Below, in pieces: positions 1 to 6,808 of a DNA stretch of 10,296 bases (the stretch's first letter is position 1; each line of letters opens with the position of its first letter). A model generated the notes under the pieces. That model saw only the letters and a program-made list of their open reading frames with translations, was not told where the DNA came from and ran no database searches. The position numbers were made by a program, and so were the translations under genes. Origin of the DNA: Asaia bogorensis (GTDB lineage Bacteria > Pseudomonadota > Alphaproteobacteria > Acetobacterales > Acetobacteraceae); the NCBI GenBank assembly GCA_945874515.1, contig CAMCHA010000044.1, forward strand, positions 1 to 10,296, in the 5' to 3' direction.

Positions 1-175
1 CCAGCAGCGCATGGCCGGCAATGACATTCTCGACACGGGTCGCGATCACTGCCGGGCCAAAGCGGGGTGTCACGCCAATAATTTCGGTGCCTGGCGCAGC
101 AGCGGCACGCGCGACTGCGGCGCAGGTTTCGGTGATGGCTTCTGTCGTATTCGCATTGGCAACCAAAAGGCGCAT
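1..175 (-). CDS. Asp/Glu/hydantoin racemase family protein (N-terminal part)
   Basis: Read on the minus strand from an ATG at 175, this gives 58 residues before the window ends, so only the N-terminal quarter or so of a typical family member is present. The protein begins MRLLVANANTTEAITETCAA. The NxNTT turn after the first beta strand, followed by a helix and then a GTEIIGVTPRFGP stretch, is the usual opening of the Asp/Glu/hydantoin racemase superfamily. These cytoplasmic, cofactor-independent enzymes use two cysteines to racemise or isomerise amino acids, hydantoins or maleate. The catalytic cysteines lie outside the window, so activity and substrate cannot be judged. The start is supported by AGGAAA about 5 nt upstream of the ATG. 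The gene is divergent from the M20 peptidase, with 128 nt between the start codons, which suggests a shared control region and possibly a shared pathway. A maleate isomerase or an allantoin racemase are alternatives within the family. Confidence 0.85.
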   Translation of the reverse strand, partial: MRLLVANANTTEAITETCAAVARAAAAPGTEIIGVTPRFGPAVIATRVENVIAGHALL

Positions 176-303
176 GGGCGATTTCCTGATTTCGGGATTA
201 CCCTACCATGCGGGAAACCTGCTGCCGAGTTGCCCCCTTGCCCTGATCCGCGGCGCACCGCAGGCTTCCACCATCAGAGACATTTCGCAGGAGAAGACCC
301 GCC

Positions 304-1443
304 ATGAACCACGCCGCCCTTGCCCTTCCATTTGAGGCTGATGAGATCCTGACCCGCCTGATGCACTGGGCGGCCTGCGAAAGCCCGACCTTCGATGCCG
401 GGGCGGTCAATCGCATGATGGATTTGGCTTCCCGCGATTTGGCGCTGCTGGGGGCGCATATTGATCGCATCCCGGGGCGTATGGGGCTTGGCGATTGCGT
501 GCGCGCGCGCTTTCCGCACTCGGCCGGCGATGGTGAGCCTGGCATTCTGGTGATGGCGCATCTGGATACGGTGCATCCCATTGGCACGCTCGAAAAATTG
601 CCGATCCGGCGCGACGGCAATCGCTGCTATGGGCCTGGCATTCTGGATATGAAGGGCGGCACAGTGCTGGCGGTGGAAGCCATGCGCCAGATCATCGCGG
701 CAAAGATCAAAACGCCTCTGCCGATCACGATATTGCTGACCAGCGATGAGGAAATCGGCAGCCCTTCCACGCGCGATCTGATTGAAGCGGAAGCGGCGCG
801 GCATAAATTCGTGCTAGTGCCGGAACCGGCGCGGCCCGATGGCGGTGTGGTAACCGGGCGCTATGCCATTGCGCGCTTCAACCTGAAAACCACGGGCAAG
901 CCTTCCCATGCCGGGGCGCGCTTGGCGGAAGGGCGCAGTTCAATCAAGGAAATGTGCCGGCAGATTTTGGCGATTGAGGATATGACGACCGAGGATTGCA
1001 CCTTTTCGGTGGGCGTATTGCATGGCGGGCAATGGGTGAATTGCGTCACGACAACCACGGAAGCCGAGGCGCTTTCCATGGCCAAGCGTCAGGAAGATTT
1101 GGACGCGGGGGTGGCGCGGATGCTGGCGCTCCGCGCCTCCTCCAATGATGTGCAATTGGAAGTCACACGCGGCGTCACGCGCCCGGTTTGGGAGCCTGAT
1201 GCGAAGGTGATGGCGCTATATCGCCATGCGCGGGAAATTGCGCAGGCTATTGGCTTTGACATCAACCACCAATCAAGCGGCGGTGGGTCCGATGGTAATT
1301 TCACCGGCGCGCTTGGCATCACCACGCTGGATGGCTTGGGCGTGCAAGGTTCCATGGCGCATACGCTGGAAGAACATGTGCTGATAGACAGCCTGGTGCC
1401 GCGCGCGAAGCTGATGGCGGGGCTGCTGACGACGTTGAATTAG
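304..1443 (+). CDS. M20 family metallopeptidase, glutamate carboxypeptidase (CPG2)-like
   Basis: This 379-residue protein has the full set of M20 di-zinc motifs. MAHLDTVHP carries H86 and D88, GPGILDMKGG carries the bridging D115, SDEEIGS carries the general base E149 and ligand E150, E174 is a further ligand, and H353 in MAHTLEEHV is the last ligand. GKPSHAG (about 199-204) begins the lid or dimerisation domain that interrupts the catalytic domain. The GGGSDGN segment (327-332) is typical of the carboxypeptidase G2 / ArgE / DapE branch. There is no signal peptide, so it is probably cytoplasmic. It would hydrolyse an amide bond next to a carboxylate, for example an N-acyl or peptidyl amino acid. 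The real substrate is unknown, and M20 also includes N-carbamoyl amino-acid hydrolases. AGGAGAAG at 289-296 supports the start. The divergent racemase-family gene makes a role in catabolism of amino-acid derivatives plausible. Confidence 0.92.
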   Translation: MNHAALALPFEADEILTRLMHWAACESPTFDAGAVNRMMDLASRDLALLGAHIDRIPGRMGLGDCVRARFPHSAGDGEPGILVMAHLDTVHPIGTLEKLPIRRDGNRCYGPGILDMKGGTVLAVEAMRQIIAAKIKTPLPITILLTSDEEIGSPSTRDLIEAEAARHKFVLVPEPARPDGGVVTGRYAIARFNLKTTGKPSHAGARLAEGRSSIKEMCRQILAIEDMTTEDCTFSVGVLHGGQWVNCVTTTTEAEALSMAKRQEDLDAGVARMLALRASSNDVQLEVTRGVTRPVWEPDAKVMALYRHAREIAQAIGFDINHQSSGGGSDGNFTGALGITTLDGLGVQGSMAHTLEEHVLIDSLVPRAKLMAGLLTTLN

Positions 1444-1490
1444 AGCATTTTCAAGTCAAGTGGAATCACTTGGCGGCTCGGAAAATGCGA
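1444..1490. repeat. Nested palindromic intergenic element between convergent genes
   Basis: The 58-nt gap between the M20 stop and the reductase stop is almost filled by a two-level palindrome. The outer arms are a perfect 8-bp pair, GCATTTTC (1445-1452) and GAAAATGC (1481-1488). Inside them is a perfect 6-bp stem, CAAGTG (1457-1462) and CACTTG (1467-1472), closed by the tetraloop GAAT. Short intergenic palindromes with an opening GAGCATTTTC arm and a closing GAAAATGC-like arm are, from general knowledge, common repeats in alphaproteobacterial genomes, and this looks like a member or relative. Its position between two converging genes also fits a bidirectional transcription end or mRNA 3'-protecting structure. 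Only one copy is in the window, so the repeat status is inferred. Confidence 0.6.
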
Positions 1491-1501
1491 CCCAAAAAAC
1501 T

Positions 1502-2566
1502 CTAGGTTTTCATCAACTCCAGCAGATTATCATCCGAGGCAGGGCGCGTGCCCGCCTCACATTCATGGATCATGGCGACCAGCCGCGCGATGGTGGGGCA
1601 GGCAACGCCATGGCGCGCGGCGATGGACAACACTGGCGCAATTTGCGCATCCACCGGCGTGCGGCGGCGGCGCACCCATAAATCACGCCAAATGCCGGAA
1701 TGAGTTTTCGCATTGGGGCGATTGAATTCAACCATGGCGGCAATGGAAGCGGCAGCGGAGGTTTCAGTTGCATCAGGCGCGAAAGCCGCTGGGTCAAAGC
1801 CGTTGAAGCTGCCCACCGTGACACCCTCGGCGCGCGCCACCGCCATGGCTTCCTGGCCAAGCCGCCGCCACAGCGGCAGCAATTCCGGCCGGGCCAGCGC
1901 ATGGGCAATGCCTTTCTCGCCCAGCGCCTGGGTATAGAGCATGGAGCTATAGGCGATCTTGCCCCAGAGATAGCCCCAGATATTCTCCGTCATGATCGCA
2001 TCGGGTTCGAAATGATCGCGCAGCATGCGGTGCAGTGCGGTCAGGCGCGGCGTAATCTCACCATTCAATTCCCCCAGCACAAGCGCACCGCGCCCGCCAT
2101 AGATGATCCGCCCAGGCGCCAGCCAATCGGCGCTGAAATTGACGAAGCAGCCAATGGTGCGCGCCTCACCCAAAATCGGCGTGATCAAAGCCTCACAAAG
2201 CCCGTTTTGCAGCGAAAGCACATAGCCATCAGGCGCCAGATGCGGCGCGATGGCATGGCAGGCGGCTTCCGTATCCTGCGCCTTCACACAAAGCAGCACG
2301 CGGCGGAACTGACCCTTCAGCGTGGCCGGCGTATAGGCGGGGGCAGAGATGCGGTGCGGGTCAACCGGGCCTTCGATGGTGAGGCCCACTGCCGGGTCAC
2401 GAATGGCCGCCACATGATCTTCGACGATATCCACAAACACCACGGCATGACGCGCGCGCACCAGCGCAGCGCCCAAAGTGCCGCCAATGGCGCCCGCGCC
2501 CCAGATCAGGATTGGGCCATGATCCACCGCTTCACGGATGGCGCGTTGTTGGGCTTCACTCGTCAT
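1502..2566 (-). CDS. Ketopantoate reductase (ApbA/PanE) family oxidoreductase
   Basis: This 354-residue protein opens with a Rossmann nucleotide-binding motif, GAGAIGG at 23-29, preceded by an unusually long lead of about 17 residues. Family hallmarks follow in order: LLCVKAQDT with K95, LQNGL with N121, the region containing the likely catalytic lysine (WGYLWGKIAYSS, K203), and a C-terminal all-helical domain with SGIWRDL (290-296) and RRTPVDAQI. In biosynthetic PanE the equivalent C-terminal segment usually reads roughly SMLQDLxxGRxTEID-NG, so this copy is divergent. The family performs NADPH-dependent reduction of 2-oxo acids. Pantothenate synthesis is possible, but neither pan genes nor other coenzyme A genes are nearby, so a catabolic 2-oxo acid or hydroxy acid reductase is equally likely. 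AGGAG 7-11 nt upstream of the ATG fixes the start. It is divergent from the EamA operon and convergent with the M20 gene. Confidence 0.87.
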   Translation of the reverse strand: MTSEAQQRAIREAVDHGPILIWGAGAIGGTLGAALVRARHAVVFVDIVEDHVAAIRDPAVGLTIEGPVDPHRISAPAYTPATLKGQFRRVLLCVKAQDTEAACHAIAPHLAPDGYVLSLQNGLCEALITPILGEARTIGCFVNFSADWLAPGRIIYGGRGALVLGELNGEITPRLTALHRMLRDHFEPDAIMTENIWGYLWGKIAYSSMLYTQALGEKGIAHALARPELLPLWRRLGQEAMAVARAEGVTVGSFNGFDPAAFAPDATETSAAASIAAMVEFNRPNAKTHSGIWRDLWVRRRRTPVDAQIAPVLSIAARHGVACPTIARLVAMIHECEAGTRPASDDNLLELMKT

Positions 2567-2607
2567 GGTAATCTCCTTGGGCGCGCAGGCTGCCGCAAAG
2601 CGCCATC

Positions 2608-2630
2608 CCTTGCCAAGGCCAAGGCATGGC
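2608..2630. promoter_or_regulatory. Dyad and direct-repeat cluster in divergent control region (possible operator)
   Basis: In the 127-nt gap between the divergent reductase and EamA starts there is an 11-nt perfect dyad, CCTTG-C-CAAGG (2608-2618). It overlaps a tandem CCAAGG pair (2613-2624) and is followed by GCATGGC. Such a cluster could bind a regulator serving both directions. No regulator gene is in the window and no convincing -35/-10 pair was seen on either strand of this gap. The call rests on symmetry alone. Confidence 0.2.
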
Positions 2631-2693
2631 CGCAGGGTGGTGGCGCACTATTCGCGGAATCACGCGCTTGCCCCTGCCCTACCCCTGCCGCCC

Positions 2694-3572
2694 ATGATGC
2701 CGCGCTTGAATACCCTGCCGGGCAATTTGCGCGGCGCGGTGCTGATGAGCCTGGCGGCGATGCTCTTTGCCGGGGAAGCGCTTGCGATCCGCTATATGAA
2801 TGAACGCGGCATTCCAACCGCCATGCAGCTTTTCGCGCGATCCTTCGGGCAATTGCTGTGGGTCATGCCGCTGTTGCTGCAAAGCGGCTTGGCCGTTTTC
2901 CGGACCAACCGTCGCGGGCTGCATATCCTGCGCGGCACGGCAAGCTTGCTCACCTGGGGATTCTATTACCTGTCCTTCGCCTTTCTCGATCTCGCGACTG
3001 CCACCGTTTTGTCCTTCACCAATGTCATGTTCACCACGCTACTCGCGGGGCCCGTGCTGAAGGAACGTATCGGCGCCGCGCGCTGGGCGGGCACCATGGC
3101 GGGGTTTCTGGGTGTGGTGCTGATGCTCCGCCCCGGGGCGGAGATTTCCTTGATTGGCGTGATCCTGGCTCTCGCTTCGGCGGCCAGTTGGTGTGGGATA
3201 ACACTCACCAGCCGCATGCTGGCGCAGACGGAGCGCAATGAAACCGTCCTTGCCTGGGTGGGGCTGGTGACCAGCCTTGGCATGCTGCCCTTCGCGGTTT
3301 CAGCCTTCACGCCGATTGGCGCTTTTGATCTGCTGTTCCTGGTGGCCTTTGCCATCACGACGCCTGGGATTATTTGGCTTTTGACCTCGGCCTATCGCGC
3401 CGGAGAAGCCTCAGCCGTCGCACCCTTTCAATATCTGCGCCTTTTGCCCGTGGTGGGGTTTGGTTGGATTTTCTTCGGCGAAGTCCCCGATCCCTGGACC
3501 TGGCTTGGCGGAGGGATCATCCTGTCCGGCGCGCTGCTGATCACCATTGCCGAGACGCGCAGAAAAAATTGA
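2694..3572 (+). CDS. EamA-domain DMT superfamily transporter
   Basis: From the ATG at 2694 this gives 292 residues, the usual length for a ten-helix drug/metabolite transporter with two EamA repeats (about 15-145 and 155-285). Hydrophobic segments alternate with short basic loops. The PVLKERI segment (120-126) and the FGEVPDPWTWLGGGIILSG segment (261-279) fall where both EamA repeats normally carry a glutamate before the last helix. Inner-membrane exporters of this family move amino acids, nucleosides or other small metabolites; the substrate is not predictable here. The reading frame stays open back to 2538, but that extension would overlap the divergent reductase start and adds a non-hydrophobic, arginine-rich lead. 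ATG 2694, or the adjacent ATG at 2697, is therefore preferred. Neither has an obvious Shine-Dalgarno. It is the first gene of a three-gene operon, with the MBL gene 12 nt downstream. Confidence 0.88.
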   Translation: MMPRLNTLPGNLRGAVLMSLAAMLFAGEALAIRYMNERGIPTAMQLFARSFGQLLWVMPLLLQSGLAVFRTNRRGLHILRGTASLLTWGFYYLSFAFLDLATATVLSFTNVMFTTLLAGPVLKERIGAARWAGTMAGFLGVVLMLRPGAEISLIGVILALASAASWCGITLTSRMLAQTERNETVLAWVGLVTSLGMLPFAVSAFTPIGAFDLLFLVAFAITTPGIIWLLTSAYRAGEASAVAPFQYLRLLPVVGFGWIFFGEVPDPWTWLGGGIILSGALLITIAETRRKN

Positions 3573-3584
3573 GCGGAGGAAACC

Positions 3585-4568
3585 ATGGCGGAACCAATGG
3601 CCGCAGAACGGATTGAAATCACCGTTCTTGTTGATAATGTCACCGATAGTCTTTCCTCTACGCCGAGTTTCGTGACGCGCGAATGGGTGCGCCTGCAACG
3701 CCAGGGCATGAAGCGCACCATGGGTGGTGCGCTCTGCTGTGCCAATCATGGGCTGTCACTGGTGGTCCGCGCCGAAGTAGGCGGCACATCCCGCACTGTG
3801 TTGTTTGATGGCGGCCCGGTGGATTACGCGGTGGAGCGCAATGGCACACGGCTTGGCGTGGATTTCGCCGCGATCGAGGCCATGGTGCTTTCCCATGGCC
3901 ATTGGGATCATGCCGGCGGCTTGCCCAAGGCCATTGAAATGACTCGCGCGGCAAATGGTGGGCGCGCCGTGCCGCTATACTTGCATCCTGGGATGTTCCG
4001 CGAACGCGGCAGCCGCCAGGCGGATGGTGGCGTTTTCCCCATGGATAGGGTGCCGCCACCAGATGGATGGGCGGCAATGGGTGCAGCGCCCATTGTGGTG
4101 CGCGATGAACACATCATCGCTGATGGCTTTTACGTCAGCGGCGAAATTCCGCGCACCACCGCATACGAGACCGGCCTGCCCGGCCAGGTGGCGCGCGAGG
4201 ATGAAAACACCCCCTGGGAACCCGATGAATGGCTGGGGGATGAACGCTTCATGGCGGTGCATTTACGCGGCAAGGGCTTGATCGTGTTTTCCGCTTGTTC
4301 CCACACCGGCATTGTGAATGTGCTGCATGCGGCGCGGCGGCGCTTTCCTGATGTGCCGCTTTATGCCGCGATGGGTGGGTTTCACCTGTCTGGCACCAAT
4401 GAGGGTGTGATTCCAGAGACCGTGCGCGATTTGGGCGGCTTCGGTCTGACCTATCTTTTCCCCGCGCATTGCACGGGCTGGCGCGCGGTGAATGCGCTGG
4501 AACGCGAATATGGGGAGGCGATGGTGGTACCCGCCGCCGTCGGCAAGACCTTCACGCTCACGGCCTGA
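3585..4568 (+). CDS. MBL-fold metallohydrolase, COG1237 / dihydropterin-aminobenzene phosphate synthase-like
   Basis: This 327-residue cytoplasmic protein has a metallo-beta-lactamase fold. It shows FDGG (74-77), the metal site SHGHWDHAGGL (H104, H106, D108, H109), ACSHTGIVN (H240), GGFHLSG (H267) and FPAHCTGW (H295). The CSHTGI, GGFHL and PAHCTG signatures are those of COG1237. That family is often named after a beta-ribofuranosylaminobenzene phosphate synthase of methanopterin biology, but in bacteria the name is usually only homology-based. There is no other methanopterin gene here, so that reaction is doubtful; a small-molecule hydrolase or phosphodiesterase is more cautious. A strong GGAGGAAA at 3574-3581 fixes the start at 3585 rather than the in-frame ATG at 3597. 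It sits in an operon between an exporter and a permease, suggesting it processes a transported compound or its intermediate. Confidence 0.9.
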   Translation: MAEPMAAERIEITVLVDNVTDSLSSTPSFVTREWVRLQRQGMKRTMGGALCCANHGLSLVVRAEVGGTSRTVLFDGGPVDYAVERNGTRLGVDFAAIEAMVLSHGHWDHAGGLPKAIEMTRAANGGRAVPLYLHPGMFRERGSRQADGGVFPMDRVPPPDGWAAMGAAPIVVRDEHIIADGFYVSGEIPRTTAYETGLPGQVAREDENTPWEPDEWLGDERFMAVHLRGKGLIVFSACSHTGIVNVLHAARRRFPDVPLYAAMGGFHLSGTNEGVIPETVRDLGGFGLTYLFPAHCTGWRAVNALEREYGEAMVVPAAVGKTFTLTA

Positions 4569-4574
4569 CGCCTC

Positions 4575-5978
4575 ATGATTCTGGCCCTTCAGGCATTGCC
4601 GCTGCTGTTGTTGATCGGCCTGTTGTTTTCCGGGCGGGTGGCCGCCCTGCCGGCTGTGCTGGCTGCTTTAGGTGCTGCCATTCCTGCGGCGTTTGTATCG
4701 CTCCCCAGCAATATCGCCCTGCCCAATTTCCTTGGAGAACAGTTGCTGCGTGGTGCCTATCTGGCGCTGCAACCCATGGGCGTGGTGCTGGCCGGGTTGT
4801 TGTTCCATTCTGCGGTTTCGGAAGCAGCAGCAAGCAAGGACGCACAAGCTGCAACACCGCGCCGCATCTTTATCGCAACCTTGCTGGCAGGCTGCTTCCT
4901 GGAAAGTGTGACGGGTTTTGGCGTAGGCGCGGTTTTTGCGTTGGCCAGCCTGCGCGTGATGGGGATTATCGGCGCGCCGGCGGGGGCAATGGCACTGCTC
5001 GCTTTGTGCCTGATTCCCTGGGGCGGCCTGGGGCCAGGGTCATTGCTGGGGGCAGCGCTGATCGGCCTGCCCGCGCAAGATGTGATGCGCATCACCGCGC
5101 TGCCCAATGCGCTTTGGCTTTTGCTGCTGGGGCCGGTGCTGTGGCGGCTTTGTGCGGCGGCAGGGCTTGCGGTGCCGCAGGCGGAAAAGCTTGCGCAAAT
5201 GGGCTATCTGCTGGCGGCGGCGCTGCTGCTGGTTTCCTGCCATTGGCTGCTGCCCTTTGAGGTGATTGGCGTCATCGCCACCGGCCTGCCGCTGATTTTT
5301 GCGCTCTGGCGTCTTGACCCGCCGCAGGATGGCGCCGCTTGGCGGAAGGCGCTGGCGCGGCTTGGACCTTACGCCTTTCTCACGCTGGCGCTTTTGCTGG
5401 CGCGCGCGGTGCCGAACCCGCCGGCATGGCGGCCTTTTGCGGATTTGCCGGCCTTTCCCATCACTCATGTTTCCTTGGTGCTGGGCGCGGTCGCGCTGTT
5501 GCTGCTGGCGCGGCGGGTTGGCCCCATGGCCCTGGCGCAAGGCGCCATCAAGCGCGGCATACGGCCCGCGATGATCATGCTGCTTTACGTGTTGCTGGCG
5601 CGCTGGATGGGCGAAAGCGGCGCCACTGCTGCCCTCGCGCGGGAAGCGGCGGCGGCGCTTGGGCCACTCGCGCCTTATGCCGTGCCGCCGCTTGGCCTGA
5701 TGGCGGGCATCGTAACAGGCACCAATGTCGGTTCCAATGCGGCGCTGATGCCGGTGCAATACAAGCTTGGCTTGGCGGCCGGGCTGCCGCCCGTGCTGGC
5801 GCCGGGGGTGCATAACTTCGTGGGGGCAGCCGGCGCTGGCATGTCCTTCGCCGTGACGGGCATGGTTTGCGGCTTGCTGGCCGATGGCACCAAGCCCGTG
5901 GCCCTGTGGCGGTTGTTATGGTCCTCGCTGGCGGCGGTGCTGGTGCTTGGCTGGGGGGCAATGGCGTTTCTGGGCTAA
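4575..5978 (+). CDS. Divergent L-lactate permease (LctP)-like carboxylate transporter
   Basis: This is a very hydrophobic 467-residue protein with roughly twelve or more membrane segments and no cleavable signal. Two segments resemble the signatures of the LctP/LldP lactate permease family: FLESVTGFGVG (108-118), comparable to the FLEGxxGFG block, and TGTNVGSNAALMPVQ (381-395), comparable to the TGSDTSSN-like block followed by GLPPVLAP. The family imports lactate, glycolate or related hydroxy acids with protons. At 467 residues it is shorter than typical members of about 550, and similarity outside the two blocks is weak, so substrate and even family are moderately uncertain; another ion-transporter-superfamily carboxylate permease is the alternative. 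The ATG lies 6 nt after the MBL stop and no clear Shine-Dalgarno is seen, so translation is probably coupled to the upstream gene. It ends 52 nt before the convergent FkbM gene. Confidence 0.65.
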   Translation: MILALQALPLLLLIGLLFSGRVAALPAVLAALGAAIPAAFVSLPSNIALPNFLGEQLLRGAYLALQPMGVVLAGLLFHSAVSEAAASKDAQAATPRRIFIATLLAGCFLESVTGFGVGAVFALASLRVMGIIGAPAGAMALLALCLIPWGGLGPGSLLGAALIGLPAQDVMRITALPNALWLLLLGPVLWRLCAAAGLAVPQAEKLAQMGYLLAAALLLVSCHWLLPFEVIGVIATGLPLIFALWRLDPPQDGAAWRKALARLGPYAFLTLALLLARAVPNPPAWRPFADLPAFPITHVSLVLGAVALLLLARRVGPMALAQGAIKRGIRPAMIMLLYVLLARWMGESGATAALAREAAAALGPLAPYAVPPLGLMAGIVTGTNVGSNAALMPVQYKLGLAAGLPPVLAPGVHNFVGAAGAGMSFAVTGMVCGLLADGTKPVALWRLLWSSLAAVLVLGWGAMAFLG

Positions 5979-6030
5979 CGACCATTCCTCAAGGGTCCAG
6001 TGTGACGGCTCTTCTGGGCCGGCTTGTCGG

Positions 6031-6732
6031 TCAGTTCCTGATTGAAAAGATGTTCTCACGAATATGCAGGAAATCGCGATCAAGGTTTGCGATGCATTTC
6101 AGAAAATTCCGGGAAGTCCCCTGACCAGGAAGTAGCCAATCATGCAATTCAATGATCAAGAGGTCAAATTTTTGTACCCAGTCTGTATTTGTCGCAAAAA
6201 GATCTGCTTCCGCACCCTCGATGTCTATTTTTGCAATGAAGGGCGCCCCATTTGCAACAACGTCGCTTTCAAGAAGGCTGTTCATCGAAAGGATAGGAAG
6301 GCTCCCGGCATCGTTTCGCACCGTACGATAACCCCATTCCCCCTCTCCAGGATCGTGTAGGGAGGCACTGCCTTCGATGCTCCCGACCGCGGCTTCGTAA
6401 AGGACCACATTCAATCCTTGGGTGTTCTGCCGGAGAAGCACGAAATTCGCATTGTCGGGTTCGATCGCAAGAATCTGAGCCTTTGGGAAATGCATTCCCC
6501 AATAGACGACCGACGCGCCGATATTGGCGCCGGCATCAACGATAACTGGCGTTTTGCCTGAAGCCAGTATGGCTTCATACCGCTGGACGAGTTCCCGCCC
6601 TCGGCGCAGCCTACGAAGAGAGTAATCTTGTGCAACGAACATCTGCTCAAAGACACCGAGATCGGCACGAGAACCGCGATGTTCGAACGACCGGATAAGA
6701 CCATCAGGCGTATGAAGCTGAGCTGTTGGCAT
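6031..6732 (-). CDS. FkbM family SAM-dependent methyltransferase
   Basis: This 233-residue class I methyltransferase has the FkbM-type order of motifs. A GVFEQMFVAQDY segment (26-37) is followed by the SAM-binding VDAGANIGAS (65-74), the acidic strand end LAIEPDNANF (88-97), the FkbM-specific KIDIEGAEADLF (168-179) and IIELHDW (193-199). Family members O-methylate sugars of polysaccharides, glycolipids or secondary metabolites; the acceptor is unknown and no glycosyltransferase is nearby. The gene is notably AT-richer than its surroundings: a hand count of 6121-6240 gives 49 G+C in 120 bases, against 43 in 60 for 5401-5460 in the permease. That suggests recent acquisition. A weak AGGG about 8 nt before the ATG and a promoter-like sequence at 6758-6786 support the start. 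It is convergent with the permease and divergent from the Bug receptor. Confidence 0.9.
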   Translation of the reverse strand: MPTAQLHTPDGLIRSFEHRGSRADLGVFEQMFVAQDYSLRRLRRGRELVQRYEAILASGKTPVIVDAGANIGASVVYWGMHFPKAQILAIEPDNANFVLLRQNTQGLNVVLYEAAVGSIEGSASLHDPGEGEWGYRTVRNDAGSLPILSMNSLLESDVVANGAPFIAKIDIEGAEADLFATNTDWVQKFDLLIIELHDWLLPGQGTSRNFLKCIANLDRDFLHIRENIFSIRN

Positions 6733-6757
6733 AGAGCGATCCCTAAAACCAGAAGAG

Positions 6758-6786
6758 GATAAACCAAATTTTCCCTAGGCTGGCAA
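6758..6786 (-). promoter_or_regulatory. Candidate sigma70 promoter for the FkbM gene
   Basis: On the minus strand, TTGCCA (6786-6781) is followed after exactly 17 nt by TTTATC (6763-6758). These match TTGACA and TATAAT at four positions each. The predicted transcript would begin near 6750, giving a leader of about 20 nt before the ATG at 6732. The spacing and position are good, but the call is by eye. Confidence 0.45.
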
Positions 6787-6808
6787 AGGGCCACGAAGTT
6801 CGGCTTTC

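Noticed and set aside
176..303. Promoters in the racemase/M20 divergent gap
   Set aside because: No -35/-10 pair with reasonable match and spacing was found on either strand, although a control region is expected here.
2538..2693. Longer start for the EamA transporter
   Set aside because: The extension would overlap the divergent reductase start and its Shine-Dalgarno and adds a basic, non-membrane lead that does not fit the family.
1700..2803. Long plus-strand open frame (367 codons) opposite the reductase gene
   Set aside because: It is antisense to a clear PanE-family gene, rich in Arg, His and Gln, and shows no motif. It is the usual shadow of a GC-rich gene.
4469..5260. Plus-strand open frame of 263 codons overlapping the MBL and permease genes
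   Set aside because: It is out of frame with both well-supported genes and is a glycine/arginine/alanine-rich shadow of the permease.
5040..5813. Minus-strand open frame of 257 codons opposite the permease
   Set aside because: It is extremely rich in Arg, Gln and His, with no motif; typical antisense shadow of a hydrophobic GC-rich protein.
5979..6030. Terminator between the permease and FkbM genes
   Set aside because: Only a 4-bp CGGC/GCCG pairing with no T-run was found in this convergent gap.
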